Below, piece by piece: positions 52,826-61,440 of a stretch of DNA of 64,000 bases; position 1 is the stretch's first letter; each line of letters opens with the position of its first letter. Origin of the DNA: Crossiella equi. GTDB lineage: Bacteria > Actinomycetota > Actinomycetes > Mycobacteriales > Pseudonocardiaceae. The stretch covers positions 4,325,786 to 4,389,785 of the forward strand of contig NZ_JAGIOO010000001.1 of NCBI RefSeq assembly GCF_017876755.1. Direction: 5' to 3'. The position numbers were made by a program, and so were the translations under genes. The notes beneath the pieces are model-generated. The model was given only the letters and a program-made list of their open reading frames with translations. It was not told the origin of the DNA and did not search any database.

Positions 52826-53803
52826 ATGACGGCGACAGTGGACACCACGGTGCCGGCGGGGGCGACCCCGCCGGCACCGGCGCGCCCCGGTCGGCCTCCG
52901 CGCCGGCGTTCGTTCAGCGACACGTTGCTGCCCTACCTGCTCATCGCCCCGGCGATGATCGCGCTGGCCGTCCTGCTCGGCTGGCCCGCGCTGCAGGTGA
53001 TCTTGATCAGCCTCCGCAAGCTGGACCTCGGCGAGCTCGTGCGCGGCGAGGTGACCTGGATCGGCTTCGACAACTACGCCGAGGTGCTCGGTGACCCCGA
53101 GTTCTGGGTCATCACCCTGCGCACCGTGTTGTTCACCGCCGCCTGCGTCGCGGGCACGGTCGCGGTCGGCCTGTTCATCGCCCTGCTGATGCGCAAGATC
53201 GGCGGCGGCACGCGGCTGGTCCTGCAGATCAGCCTGGTGCTGGCCTGGGCGATGCCCATCCTCGCGGCCACCACCGTGTTCCAGTGGATCTTCGACCAGC
53301 AGTTCGGCATCCTGAACAAGACGCTCGTGCTGTTCGGCTTCGACTCCTTCCAGGGATATTCCTGGTTCTCCACCGGCTTCAGCACGCTGACCGTGATCGC
53401 CATCCTGATCGTCTGGCAGGCGGTCCCGTTCATCGCGTTCACGCTGTACGCGGGCCTGCTGTCCATCCCGGGCGACCTCTACGAGGCGGCGGGCATCGAC
53501 GGCGCGAGCCCGTGGCAGACCTTCCGCTCGGTCACCTGGCCCGCGCTCGCGCCCATGGTCGGCCTGGCCACCTTCCAGTCCGTGCTGTGGGACTTCAAGG
53601 TGTTCACGCAGGTCTGGGCCATCCGCCAGGGCGGTCCGGACGGCGAGAGCACCACCCTGCCGGTGCTCCAGTACCTCCAGGGCATCGCGGGCAGCCACTT
53701 CGGCATGGCCGCCGCGGTCGCCGTGATCATGATGTTGGTGCTCGTGCTGCTGCTCGGGCAGTACCTGCGCCTGCTGCTCCGCCGCCAGGAGGTCGCGCTG
53801 TGA
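52826..53803 (+). CDS. dasB: Sugar ABC transporter permease DasB-like
   Basis: MalF-type permease, 325 residues, with six helices and EAA loop DLYEAAGIDGASPWQTFRSV. A Pro-rich N-terminal tail precedes the first helix. Starts 5 bp after dasA and overlaps dasC by 4 bp. Confidence 0.9.
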   Translation: MTATVDTTVPAGATPPAPARPGRPPRRRSFSDTLLPYLLIAPAMIALAVLLGWPALQVILISLRKLDLGELVRGEVTWIGFDNYAEVLGDPEFWVITLRTVLFTAACVAGTVAVGLFIALLMRKIGGGTRLVLQISLVLAWAMPILAATTVFQWIFDQQFGILNKTLVLFGFDSFQGYSWFSTGFSTLTVIAILIVWQAVPFIAFTLYAGLLSIPGDLYEAAGIDGASPWQTFRSVTWPALAPMVGLATFQSVLWDFKVFTQVWAIRQGGPDGESTTLPVLQYLQGIAGSHFGMAAAVAVIMMLVLVLLLGQYLRLLLRRQEVAL

Positions 53804-54633
53804 GGCCCAAGAGCAAGACGCAGCGGACACTGCTGAGCGGCATCGCGCTGCTCGTCGCCGGGCTGTTCTTCTTCCCGACCTATTGGATGATCAACTCGTC
53901 CCTGCGGCCGTCGAACGCGAACCTGACCACCGAGTACGACCTGTTCCCCACCGGCGTCACGTTCACCAACTTCGTGAACGCGGTGAGCAAGCCCGGGTTC
54001 ACCGACTTCCTCACCAACAGCCTGATCGTGGCCGTGGGCGCGATGCTGTGCGCGCTGGCCGCGGGCATCCTGGCGGCCATCCCGCTGTCGCGGCTGCGCT
54101 TCCGGGGCCGCAAGGGCTTCGTGCTGCTGGTGCTGGTCGCGCAGATGGCGCCGCTGGAGGCGCTGCTCATCCCGATGTACCTGCTGATGCGGGACGTCGG
54201 CCTGCTCAACATGCTGCCCGCGCTGCTGCTGGTGAACGTGGCGACCACGCTGCCGTTCACCATCTGGACCCTGCGCGGCTTCGTCAACGGCATCCCGGTG
54301 GACCTGGAGGAGGCGGCCATGGTCGACGGCTGCTCCCGCTGGGGCGCCTTCCGCCGCGTGACGCTGCCGCTGCTGGGCCCGGCGCTGGTGACGACGTCGG
54401 TGTTCTCCTTCATCACCGCGTGGAACGAGTTCCTCTTCGCCCTGGTCCTCATGCGCGACAAGGTCAACCAGACCCTGCCGGTGTGGCTGTCCAGCTTCAG
54501 CACGGTGTTCGGCACCGACTGGGGCGGCACCATGGCCGCGTCCGTGGTCTTCGCCCTGCCCGTGCTGATCTACTTCTTGATCGTCCAGCGCAACCTGGTC
54601 GCCGGGAACACCGCCGGTGCCGTGAAGGGATAG
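53800..54633 (+). CDS. dasC: Sugar ABC transporter permease DasC-like
   Basis: MalG-type permease, 277 residues, EAA loop DLEEAAMVDGCSRWGAFRRV. GTG overlaps the dasB stop (GTGA). No ATPase gene is nearby, as in streptomycetes, where an unlinked MsiK serves this importer. Confidence 0.9.
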   Translation: MRPKSKTQRTLLSGIALLVAGLFFFPTYWMINSSLRPSNANLTTEYDLFPTGVTFTNFVNAVSKPGFTDFLTNSLIVAVGAMLCALAAGILAAIPLSRLRFRGRKGFVLLVLVAQMAPLEALLIPMYLLMRDVGLLNMLPALLLVNVATTLPFTIWTLRGFVNGIPVDLEEAAMVDGCSRWGAFRRVTLPLLGPALVTTSVFSFITAWNEFLFALVLMRDKVNQTLPVWLSSFSTVFGTDWGGTMAASVVFALPVLIYFLIVQRNLVAGNTAGAVKG

Positions 54634-54639
54634 TCCACA

Positions 54640-56088
54640 GTGGATTTGCGACGCTTGGCCGACGCGGTGCTGCTGCCGGGTTTCGTCGGGACGAGCGCGC
54701 CGGACTGGGTACGCCGCCGGGTCGCTGAAGGCCTCGGCGGCGTACTGCTGTTCGGGCGCAACGTGGTCGACGACGAGCAGGTCACCGCACTGGCCGCACA
54801 GCTGCGGGCCGAACGGCCCGAGGTCGTGGTGGCCATCGATGAGGAGAGCGGGGACGTCACCCGCCTGGACGCCGGGCGGGGCTCGGCCTTCCCCGGGCCG
54901 CACGCGCTGGGCGCGGTGGGTGACGTGGCGCTGACCGAGCGGGTCGGCGCGGCGCTGGGCGCGCGGCTGGCCGCGTGCGGGGTCACCGTGACGCTGGCGC
55001 CGTGCGCGGACCTGACCCTGGCCGCGCAGGACCCGATCATCGGCGTGCGGGCCTTCGGGTCCAGTCCGGAACCGGCCGCCGAGCAGGTGGCCGCGTTCAT
55101 CCGGGGCATCCAGAGCGCGGGCGTGGCGGCGTGCGCGAAGCACTTCCCCGGGCACGGGGCGGCCACCGCCGACTCGCACCTGGAGCTGCCGGTGCTGGAG
55201 CGCACCGACGCGCAGCTGCGCTCGGTCGAGCTGGTGCCCTTCCGCTCGGCCATCGCCGCCGGGGTGCGCTCGGTGATGACCGGGCACCTGGTCGTACCGG
55301 AGTGGGGTGAGCAGCCCGCCACACTGAACCGGTACGCGCTCTCGGAGGTGCTGCGCGGTGAGCTGGGCTTCGGCGGGGCGATCGTCACCGACGCGCTGGA
55401 GATGAACGCGGTCTCCGGTACCGCCGGGATGACCGACGGCGCGGTGCAGGCGCTGCGCGCGGGCGCGGACCTGCTGTGCGTCGGCGGCGAGCCGATGGGG
55501 GCCGAGCTGGTCGACGCGCTGGCCGACGCGATCGTCGCGGCGGTCCACAGTGGACGCCTGGCCGAGGAGCGCCTGGTCGAGGCGGCCGAGCGCGCGTCCT
55601 CGCTGGGCGGACCGGTGCCGTCGAACGCCTACACACCGTCCGACCTGGGACTCCAGGCCGCGCGGCGGGCGCTGGAGGTGCGCGGGGAGATCAAGCTGGC
55701 CGGTCCGCCGCTGGTGGTGGACCTGGCGGTGGACCCGAGCATCGCGGTCGGCGCGGTGCCGTGGGGCCTGGGTCCGCACCTGGCCGAGCTGCTGCCGGGC
55801 ACGCGCGTGCTGGCTGGCGGCCCCGGTTCGCGGCAGGACATTCTCGATTCAGTGAATGGTTCTCCGCTGGTTGTTGTCACCAGGGACGCGCACAGGCACG
55901 CTGAAGTGCGACAACTGGTCGTGGAACTTGTTAGCATTGGTCTAGACCTAGTGCACGTCGAAACCGGCGTGCCGGGACCGGACCTGGGCAGCGTCGCCCG
56001 TATCGACACCCACGGCGGTGCGTACGTGTGCCTGCGCGCCGCCGCCGAGCTGCTCGCCGACCACACGGCGGGGGAGGACAAGGGATGA
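54640..56088 (+). CDS. GH3 beta-N-acetylhexosaminidase (NagZ-like)
   Basis: A 482-residue GH3 enzyme. The NagZ signatures are KHFPGHGAATADSHLELPVL (catalytic His/Asp loop) and GGAIVTDALEMNAV with the nucleophile Asp. No signal peptide, so cytosolic. The C-terminal 130 residues form an extra domain beyond the compact NagZ of enterics. It starts 6 bp after dasC and its stop overlaps the next gene by 4 bp, so it is part of the das operon and probably cleaves imported chitobiose or wall-derived GlcNAc sugars. Confidence 0.9.
   Translation: MDLRRLADAVLLPGFVGTSAPDWVRRRVAEGLGGVLLFGRNVVDDEQVTALAAQLRAERPEVVVAIDEESGDVTRLDAGRGSAFPGPHALGAVGDVALTERVGAALGARLAACGVTVTLAPCADLTLAAQDPIIGVRAFGSSPEPAAEQVAAFIRGIQSAGVAACAKHFPGHGAATADSHLELPVLERTDAQLRSVELVPFRSAIAAGVRSVMTGHLVVPEWGEQPATLNRYALSEVLRGELGFGGAIVTDALEMNAVSGTAGMTDGAVQALRAGADLLCVGGEPMGAELVDALADAIVAAVHSGRLAEERLVEAAERASSLGGPVPSNAYTPSDLGLQAARRALEVRGEIKLAGPPLVVDLAVDPSIAVGAVPWGLGPHLAELLPGTRVLAGGPGSRQDILDSVNGSPLVVVTRDAHRHAEVRQLVVELVSIGLDLVHVETGVPGPDLGSVARIDTHGGAYVCLRAAAELLADHTAGEDKG
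55936..55951. promoter_or_regulatory. Intragenic DasR-like box
   Basis: ATTGGTCTAGACCTAG with the perfect core GGTCTAGACC (55939-55948) lies inside the GH3 gene, about 140 bp upstream of the deaminase start. It may control an internal promoter or act as a roadblock. Confidence 0.6.
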
Positions 56089-57134
56089 CTTCGACCGAGA
56101 CGGTGCCCGGCGCCCACATGGCCGCCGAGATCGCCGCGCAGCCGGAGGTCTTCCGGGGCCTGCTGGCCCGACAGGCCGAGATCGCGGCGGTGGCGCGGCA
56201 GATCGCCGCCCGCAAGCCACGGTTCGTGCTGTTCGCGGCGCGGGGCTCCAGCGACCACGGCGCGCTGTACGCCAAGTACCTGACCGAGGTGCTGCTCCAG
56301 CTGCCCGCGGGCCTGGTCTCCCCGTCCACCACGACCCTCTACGGCGCGCAGCCGGACCTGACGGACGTGCTGTGGGTGGCGGTCAGCCAGAGCGGCGGCT
56401 CCCCGGACCTGGTGGAGGCGACCGAGTCGGCCCGCCGCCGGGGCGCCCTGACGGTCGCGGTGACCAACACCCCGGACTCCCCGCTGAACCAGGTCACCGA
56501 GCTCTCGGTGGACATGGGCGCGGGCAAGGAGCTGGCGGTCGCGGCCACCAAGACCTACGGCGCCACCCTGCTCTCCCTGTACCTGCTGATCGACGCGGTC
56601 CGGGGCGGCACGGCCGAACACGCGGCCAGCATCGGCGACCTGGCCGAGTCGGCCCTGGCCCTGGCGGAACCGGCCGTCGCGGAGGCCGTCCAGCGCTACC
56701 GCTTCGCCAACCGAGTGGTCACCACGGGCCGCGGCTACTCCTCGGCCACCGCCGCCGAAGCGGCCCTGAAACTCGCCGAGACCAGCTACCTCTCGGCACG
56801 GGCCTACAGCGGCGCGGACCTCCTGCACGGCCCGGTCGCGGCCGTGGACAGCGAAACCGCGGTCCTGGCCATCGCCAGCGCGGGCAAGGGCGGCACGGCC
56901 ATGCGCGAGGTCCTGGAGGTCGTCCAGGGCCGGGGCGCGGACATCCTGGCGGTCGGCTCGGCCTCGGACACGGTCTCGGCGGCCTACCGCATCGGCGTGC
57001 CCGCCACGGCCGAGGAGCTGGCCCCGGTGCTGGAGATCCTGCCGGTGCAGCGCCTGGCCCTGGGGCTGTCGCTGGCGCGCGGCGGTGACCCGGACAACCC
57101 GCGGGGGCTGAACAAGGTCACCAAGACCCGCTGA
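56085..57134 (+). CDS. Glucosamine-6-phosphate deaminase-like SIS protein (NagB-II/GlmS isomerase type)
   Basis: A 349-residue protein with two SIS (sugar isomerase) domains and no glutaminase domain, like NagB-II deaminases. AARGSSDHGALYAKYLTEVL, VSQSGGSPDLVEA, GAGKELAVAATKTYGATLLS, GRGYSSATAAEAALKLAETS and DLLHGPVAAVD are typical. It would convert glucosamine-6-P to fructose-6-P plus ammonia. ATGA overlap with the GH3 gene. ATG 56085 with GGGGGAGGA upstream. Confidence 0.88.
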   Translation: MTSTETVPGAHMAAEIAAQPEVFRGLLARQAEIAAVARQIAARKPRFVLFAARGSSDHGALYAKYLTEVLLQLPAGLVSPSTTTLYGAQPDLTDVLWVAVSQSGGSPDLVEATESARRRGALTVAVTNTPDSPLNQVTELSVDMGAGKELAVAATKTYGATLLSLYLLIDAVRGGTAEHAASIGDLAESALALAEPAVAEAVQRYRFANRVVTTGRGYSSATAAEAALKLAETSYLSARAYSGADLLHGPVAAVDSETAVLAIASAGKGGTAMREVLEVVQGRGADILAVGSASDTVSAAYRIGVPATAEELAPVLEILPVQRLALGLSLARGGDPDNPRGLNKVTKTR

Positions 57135-57137
57135 GCT

Positions 57138-57569
57138 TCAGCACGAGGGCGGCGTACCCGGTTCGGGTGCGCCGCCTTCGTCGTCCCAGGACCACTTGTC
57201 CTCCAGCACCGGCAGGCACGGCGAAAGCAACGGCTCAGGGTGCTCGGTGACCTGGCCGCGCACCATGCGGTGCACCCGGAACTCGTTGCGGTGCTCGGGG
57301 TGCTCGTCGTCCCAGACGTGCAGCAGCCCGTACGAGCCGGGCGCCAGGCGGCCGAGCCCGGCGAAGAAGTCGATGGCGTCGGGCAGGCGGTGGTTCGGCT
57401 GGCCCCACATGTGCGCGAACGGGATGCCGTTGTGACCGCGCAGGTCGACCACGGCGTAGTCGCCCCACTCCTGGACGTGGCGCTTGATGGCGGCCCAGTC
57501 CAGTTCCGGCTCCGGGTCGACTGCCGCCGCAGTCGACCGCAAGGTCACCCACCCGTGGTACTCGAACAT
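57138..57569 (-). CDS. Imm7-type immunity protein
   Basis: A 143-residue protein opening MFEYHGWVTLRST, with GDYAVVDLRGHNGIPFAHMW and GSYGLLHVWDDEHPE, which resembles the Imm7 family of polymorphic-toxin immunity proteins. No toxin gene is adjacent, so it is an orphan. Its stop is 3 bp from the convergent deaminase stop. Confidence 0.7.
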   Translation of the reverse strand: MFEYHGWVTLRSTAAAVDPEPELDWAAIKRHVQEWGDYAVVDLRGHNGIPFAHMWGQPNHRLPDAIDFFAGLGRLAPGSYGLLHVWDDEHPEHRNEFRVHRMVRGQVTEHPEPLLSPCLPVLEDKWSWDDEGGAPEPGTPPSC

Positions 57570-57876
57570 GCGGGCGACGCTAGTTGCCGTTCAGCGGGCC
57601 GGGGAACTCAATATCGGCCCGCGCGACAGGGCTTCGGCTTCCCCCAGCACGGCGCTCGGGTGGCGGGCAGCTCGACCCGAGCGCCGCGGCCGGGGCCCGG
57701 GGCGGCAGGCCCGGTGGGGTTGGCACTTCTCCGTTGTACGGCACGGAGAGCCGGGGACGTGGTTCGTATAAGCCGTACTTCGCACAAGCCGCGCAAAGGG
57801 GGAAGCCCCTGCCCGGGTTGCGGTGCAGAGGCTTCCGTTCTCTCTCGCCCCCACCGGTGAGTGGGAGTTCCTGGGG
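57570..57876. other. Intergenic region with two stem-loops
   Basis: This 307-bp gap holds a stem with arms GGCGCTCGGGT (57651-57661) and ACCCGAGCGCC (57675-57685), and the nagA terminator described separately. No gene is apparent. Confidence 0.5.
57811..57846 (-). terminator. Hairpin terminator after nagA
   Basis: Arms GGAAGCCCCTG (57811-57821) and CAGAGGCTTCC (57836-57846) pair with one mismatch, 30 bp past the nagA stop. Confidence 0.65.
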
Positions 57877-59070
57877 TCAGTTGCCCGCGGCGGGGAGCCT
57901 GGGGGCGCTGACCGCGGCGCGGGCGTCCTGTTCGGCGTCGAAGACGAGCTCACCCTCGACCCAGACCTTGCGCGGGTGCAGGTCGTTGTCCCAGAGGACC
58001 AGGTCGGCTCGGGCGCCCGGGGTCAGGCGGCCCAGGGTGGGTTCGCCGATGACGTTGGCCGGGACCGTGCTCGCCGCGTGCAGCGCCAGCGCCGGGTCGA
58101 CGCCCAGGCTGACGATGTTGCGGATCGCCCGGTCCAGGGTGAGGGCACTGCCCGCGATCGTGCCCGACGGGGAGCGCGGCACGCCCTCCTCGGTGAGCAG
58201 GACGTCCTCGCCGCCCAGCTGGTAGCGACCCGGGGGCATGCCCGCCGCGGCCACCGCGTCGGTGACCAGGGCGACCCGGCCCGGGGCGGCGTTGAAGACC
58301 AGCTTGCAGATGTCACCGTCCACATGCGCCAGGTCCGCGATCAGGCCCAGCGTGAAGCGCGGGTCGACCAGGCCGATGCCCGGGACGCCCGGTTCGCGGT
58401 GGCCCAGCGGCCGCTGCGCGTTGAACAGGTGGGTGATCATGCGCGCGCCCTCGTCGGCGGCCTGGCGGGTCTGCGCGCCGGTGGCGTCGGTGTGGCCCAC
58501 CGCGACCACCACGCCCGCCTCGGTGAGGCGGCGGACCGCGGCGAAACCGCCCGGCTGCTCCGGGGCCAGCGTCACCAGGCGCAGCGCGGCCGCGACCTGC
58601 GGGTCGGCCAGGATGCGCTCGATGCGGTCGGCCGACGGCGGTTCCATGTGGTCCGGGTTGTGCACGCCGTGCCGCAGCGGGGACAGGAACGGACCCTCGA
58701 AGTGCAGGCCCAGCGGCCGGGCGCCCGCGCCCTCCGGCAGGGCCGCGGAGGCCGCGATGACCTGCCGGGCCTGGCGGATGATCTCGGTGACCGGCGTGGT
58801 GATCAGGGTCGGCACGAACCGCGTGACGCCGGTGCGCGGCAGCGCGGCGGCGACCTTGGCCATGCCCTCGGCGTCGGTGTCGGCGAAGTCCACGCCCACC
58901 GCGCCGTTGATCTGCACGTCCACCAGCCCGGGGCTCAACAGGCCGTCCGGACCGTCGCAACCAGTGGTCTCCTCGACGTCGATGATCTGACCGTCACGGA
59001 TCCGTAGCGCCACCGGACCCGAGATGGTGTTGCCCAACAGTGCCTTCGGGGCGACGACTACCGCGTCCAA
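57877..59070 (-). CDS. nagA: N-acetylglucosamine-6-phosphate deacetylase
   Basis: Removes acetate from GlcNAc-6-P, giving the DasR inducer glucosamine-6-P. 397 residues, with GLVDVQINGAVGVDF, LGLHFEGPFLSP (metal Glu), VAVGHTDAT and MITHLFNAQRPLGHREPG (metal His), and VTDAVAAAGMPPG (catalytic Asp). A TTG at 59070, five bases after GGAGG, is the likely start; the frame also allows TTG 59082. A DasR-like box touches the ribosome-binding region. Confidence 0.93.
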   Translation of the reverse strand: MDAVVVAPKALLGNTISGPVALRIRDGQIIDVEETTGCDGPDGLLSPGLVDVQINGAVGVDFADTDAEGMAKVAAALPRTGVTRFVPTLITTPVTEIIRQARQVIAASAALPEGAGARPLGLHFEGPFLSPLRHGVHNPDHMEPPSADRIERILADPQVAAALRLVTLAPEQPGGFAAVRRLTEAGVVVAVGHTDATGAQTRQAADEGARMITHLFNAQRPLGHREPGVPGIGLVDPRFTLGLIADLAHVDGDICKLVFNAAPGRVALVTDAVAAAGMPPGRYQLGGEDVLLTEEGVPRSPSGTIAGSALTLDRAIRNIVSLGVDPALALHAASTVPANVIGEPTLGRLTPGARADLVLWDNDLHPRKVWVEGELVFDAEQDARAAVSAPRLPAAGN

Positions 59071-59080
59071 GCGACCCTCC

Positions 59081-59096
59081 AATGGTTTAGACCATT
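59081..59096. promoter_or_regulatory. DasR-like box at the nagA start
   Basis: AATGGTTTAGACCATT, a palindrome with one broken pair, lies 10 bp upstream of the nagA start codon, at or downstream of the promoter. Confidence 0.7.
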
Positions 59097-59222
59097 AAAA
59101 CGGTAACGGGCGCACGCCGGTTCGTCCAGCGACGAAGGGTGGGTGCGGCAGCGGCGCCGCGAGAGAAGAGCCCGCCTCACCGAGGGGGCGGGGCGAGGCG
59201 GGCACGGCCCAGATTACGCCAA

Positions 59223-59265
59223 ATGGAGCAATGCGCAACCGAGACCCTGGCTCCGTTGCGCATGG
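59223..59265. promoter_or_regulatory. Inverted-repeat operator candidate of the FadR-type gene
   Basis: ATGCGCAAC (59231-59239) and GTTGCGCAT (59255-59263) form a 9-bp inverted repeat about 60 bp upstream of gntR. ATGGAGCAA (59223-59231) adjoins it. These elements recur at 21397-21428. Confidence 0.6.
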
Positions 59266-59323
59266 CGCATACTGGGAGGAAACATCCGAGGTATCCGGCC
59301 TTGGCTCGCGGAAGGGGGTCGCA

Positions 59324-60004
59324 GTGGCGGTAACCGACGACGCCATCCTGCGCGTCAGGGAAATGATCGTCTCCGGCGAGCTGAAGCCCGGTGACCGCCT
59401 GCCCCGCGAGGCCGACCTGGCCGAGCGCCTCGGCCTGTCCCGCAACTCGCTGCGCGAGGCCGTGAAGGCGTTGTCGCTGGTCCGGGTGCTGGACGTGCGC
59501 CAGGGCGACGGCACCTACGTGTCCAGCCTGCGCGCGGACGAGTTGCTCGGCGCGCTCTCCTTCGTCCTGGACCTGCACCGGGGCGAGGAGTCGGTGCTGG
59601 AGGTGCTGGAGGTCCGACGGGTGCTCGAACCGGCGTGCGCCGCGATCGCCGCCGTGCGCATCGACGAGAAGGACGTGGCCGCCCTCCGCGAGCTGTGCGA
59701 GGAGACCGAGCGCAGCGACTCGGTGGAGCGCCTGGTCGAGCTCGACCTGGAGTTCCACCGCCGCATCGCGCAGGCCGCGGGCAACGCCTACCTGGCCCAG
59801 CTGCTGGACACCCTGGCCGGACCGACCGTGCGCGCCCGCATCTGGCGGGGCATCGCGCAGGGCGGTGCGGTGGACCGCACGGTCGCCGAGCACCGCGCGA
59901 TCGTGGACGCCCTGGCCGCGCACGAGCCCGAGCTCGCCCGCTCCTGGTCCACGGTGCACGTGGCCGGGGTCGAGCAGTGGCTGCGGAACCTGGACGCGCG
60001 CTAG
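59324..60004 (+). CDS. GntR-family regulator, FadR subfamily
   Basis: A 226-residue regulator with a winged-helix domain (ILRVREMIVSGELKPGDRLP, LAERLGLSRNSLREAVKALS) and an all-helical FCD ligand domain (LDLEFHRRIAQAAGN with metal-type His, HRAIVDALAAHEPELA). GTG 59324 follows AGGGGG. It probably represses itself through the inverted repeat upstream, and the same sequence ahead of the 21.4-kb importer suggests a shared target. Ligand unknown. Confidence 0.9.
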   Translation: MAVTDDAILRVREMIVSGELKPGDRLPREADLAERLGLSRNSLREAVKALSLVRVLDVRQGDGTYVSSLRADELLGALSFVLDLHRGEESVLEVLEVRRVLEPACAAIAAVRIDEKDVAALRELCEETERSDSVERLVELDLEFHRRIAQAAGNAYLAQLLDTLAGPTVRARIWRGIAQGGAVDRTVAEHRAIVDALAAHEPELARSWSTVHVAGVEQWLRNLDAR

Positions 60005-60195
60005 CGAGTTCTCGCCGTGGGTGTTGAGCCCTCCGGACGGCGTTGCCTCGGGCACGAACGGCTCGGACGACCCTCGTGACCTGACGGTTCGCGCGGCCTG
60101 CCTCGGTAGCCCTCAGGGTTCGTGCGGCCTGACCAGAAACCCCACGACTCGTACGGCCAGACCAGAAAACCCCACGACTCGTACGGCCTCACTAG

Positions 60196-60317
60196 GCGTG
60201 TTGGCCGTGTGGGTACCTCGTGTTGGCACGGAGGGGACGGCCGGTTCCCCCAGGCCGAAGGCCGCAGGGGCGGCCTCCACGCAGGGCCAACACGAGGTAC
60301 CCACACGGCCAACACGC
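60196..60317. repeat. Hairpin 1 of the composite element (32-bp perfect arms)
   Basis: Arms at 60196-60227 and 60286-60317 are perfect 32-bp inverted repeats, each containing GTGTTGGC and GGTACC. The 58-bp inside contains further short palindromes such as CAGGCCGAAGGCC. Confidence 0.9.
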
Positions 60318-60421
60318 CCGGCCCGGGGGCGGAACGGCGAAGCCGTAAGCCCGGAGCAACCCATAAACCCCCGGGGGCGTTACCCCGGGCTCACGGCTAC
60401 GCCGTCTCGCCCACCAGCCGG

Positions 60422-60543
60422 GCGTGTTGGCCGGTCCGGTACCTCGTGTTGGCCCTCCAGGGAGGGCCGCCCCTTCAGCCTTCGGCCTCGGGGAAGGGCC
60501 GTCCCCTCCGTGCCAACACGAGGTACCGGCCCGGCCAACACGC
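60422..60543. repeat. Hairpin 2 of the composite element (32-bp arms, one mismatch)
   Basis: Arms at 60422-60453 and 60512-60543 pair with one mismatch. Sequence and loop are an inverted, diverged copy of hairpin 1. Confidence 0.88.
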
Positions 60544-60562
60544 CTAGAGCCTGTCCTGTAAG

Positions 60563-61092
60563 TCATCGGAGCCAGAGCGTGATGGCGGCGATGGTGAGTT
60601 CGGCCTGGTAGTAGGCGGCCCGCTTGGCATAGCGGGTGGCAAGGTCGCGGAACTGTTTGAGCCGGTTGAAGCAGCGTTCGACCACGTTGCGCTGCTTGTA
60701 GAGCTCGACGTCGAAGGCTGGTGGCCGCCCGCCGCGTGCACCCTTGGCCGCGCGCTGAGCGATCTGGTCGGTGCGTTCCGGGCTGACGAAAGTGATCCCT
60801 CGCCGTCGCAACGCCTTCCTGGTCGAGGGGTGCGAGTAGGCCTTGTCCGCGATCACGGCATCCGGTCGTGATCGCGGACGGCCCGGCCCGTCGCGCCGGA
60901 TGCGGATACCGTCGAGCAGGGGCAGGAGCTGTGGGTTGTCCCCGGCCTGCCCGGCGGTGAGCAGCACCCGCATCGGCAGACCACGCCCGTCCACCGCGAG
61001 GTGGATCTTGGTGCTCAGTCCTCCACGGGAGCGGCCGAGTCCTTCCCCCTCGACCGCGAGGGCTTCGACTTCGGGGCCGCAGCCCCCTTTTT
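60563..61092 (-). CDS. IS5-family transposase, C-terminal frame (OrfB)
   Basis: The DDE catalytic half: GGLSTKIHLAVDGRGLPMRV, PDAVIADKAYSHPSTRKALR (second Asp) and YKQRNVVERCFNRLKQFRDL (Glu, Y-x-x-R-x-x-x-E). It has no start of its own near the junction and is most likely made by -1 frameshifting from OrfA at the A5G5 run (61083-61092). Confidence 0.88.
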
Positions 61093-61440
61093 CCGGGCTC
61101 CGGCCGAGTGCTGATGGGCCCGCACCACGCTGGAGTCCACGCTGACCACCCACTCCAGAGCGCCGACGGAGTCGTCCTTGACGATCACCTCGTCCAGGAT
61201 CCGCGCCCAGGTGCCGTCCTTGGTCCACAACCGCAGCCGTTCATGCGCGGTCTTCCACGGCCCATACCGCTCAGGCAGGTCACGCCAGGGCGCGCCGGTA
61301 CGCAGCTTCCACAGGATCGCGTTGATCACCTGCCGGTGATCACGCCACCGCCGCCCACCACTGGCCACTGGAGGCAGCAACGGCTCGATCACCGCCCACG
61401 CCCGATCCGTCAACTCACCGCGACCCACCACGACACACAA
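61015..61440 (-). CDS. IS5-family transposase, N-terminal frame (OrfA)
   Basis: 141 residues: GELTDRAWAVIEPLLPPVAS, NAILWKLRTGAPWRDLPERY, WERLRLW-like TAHERLRLWTKDG and the first catalytic Asp in VVSVDSSVVRAHQHSAG. The AAAAAGGGGG tract after this point lets ribosomes slip into OrfB. The IS looks intact. Confidence 0.88.
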   Translation of the reverse strand: MCVVVGRGELTDRAWAVIEPLLPPVASGGRRWRDHRQVINAILWKLRTGAPWRDLPERYGPWKTAHERLRLWTKDGTWARILDEVIVKDDSVGALEWVVSVDSSVVRAHQHSAGARKKGAAAPKSKPSRSRGKDSAAPVED

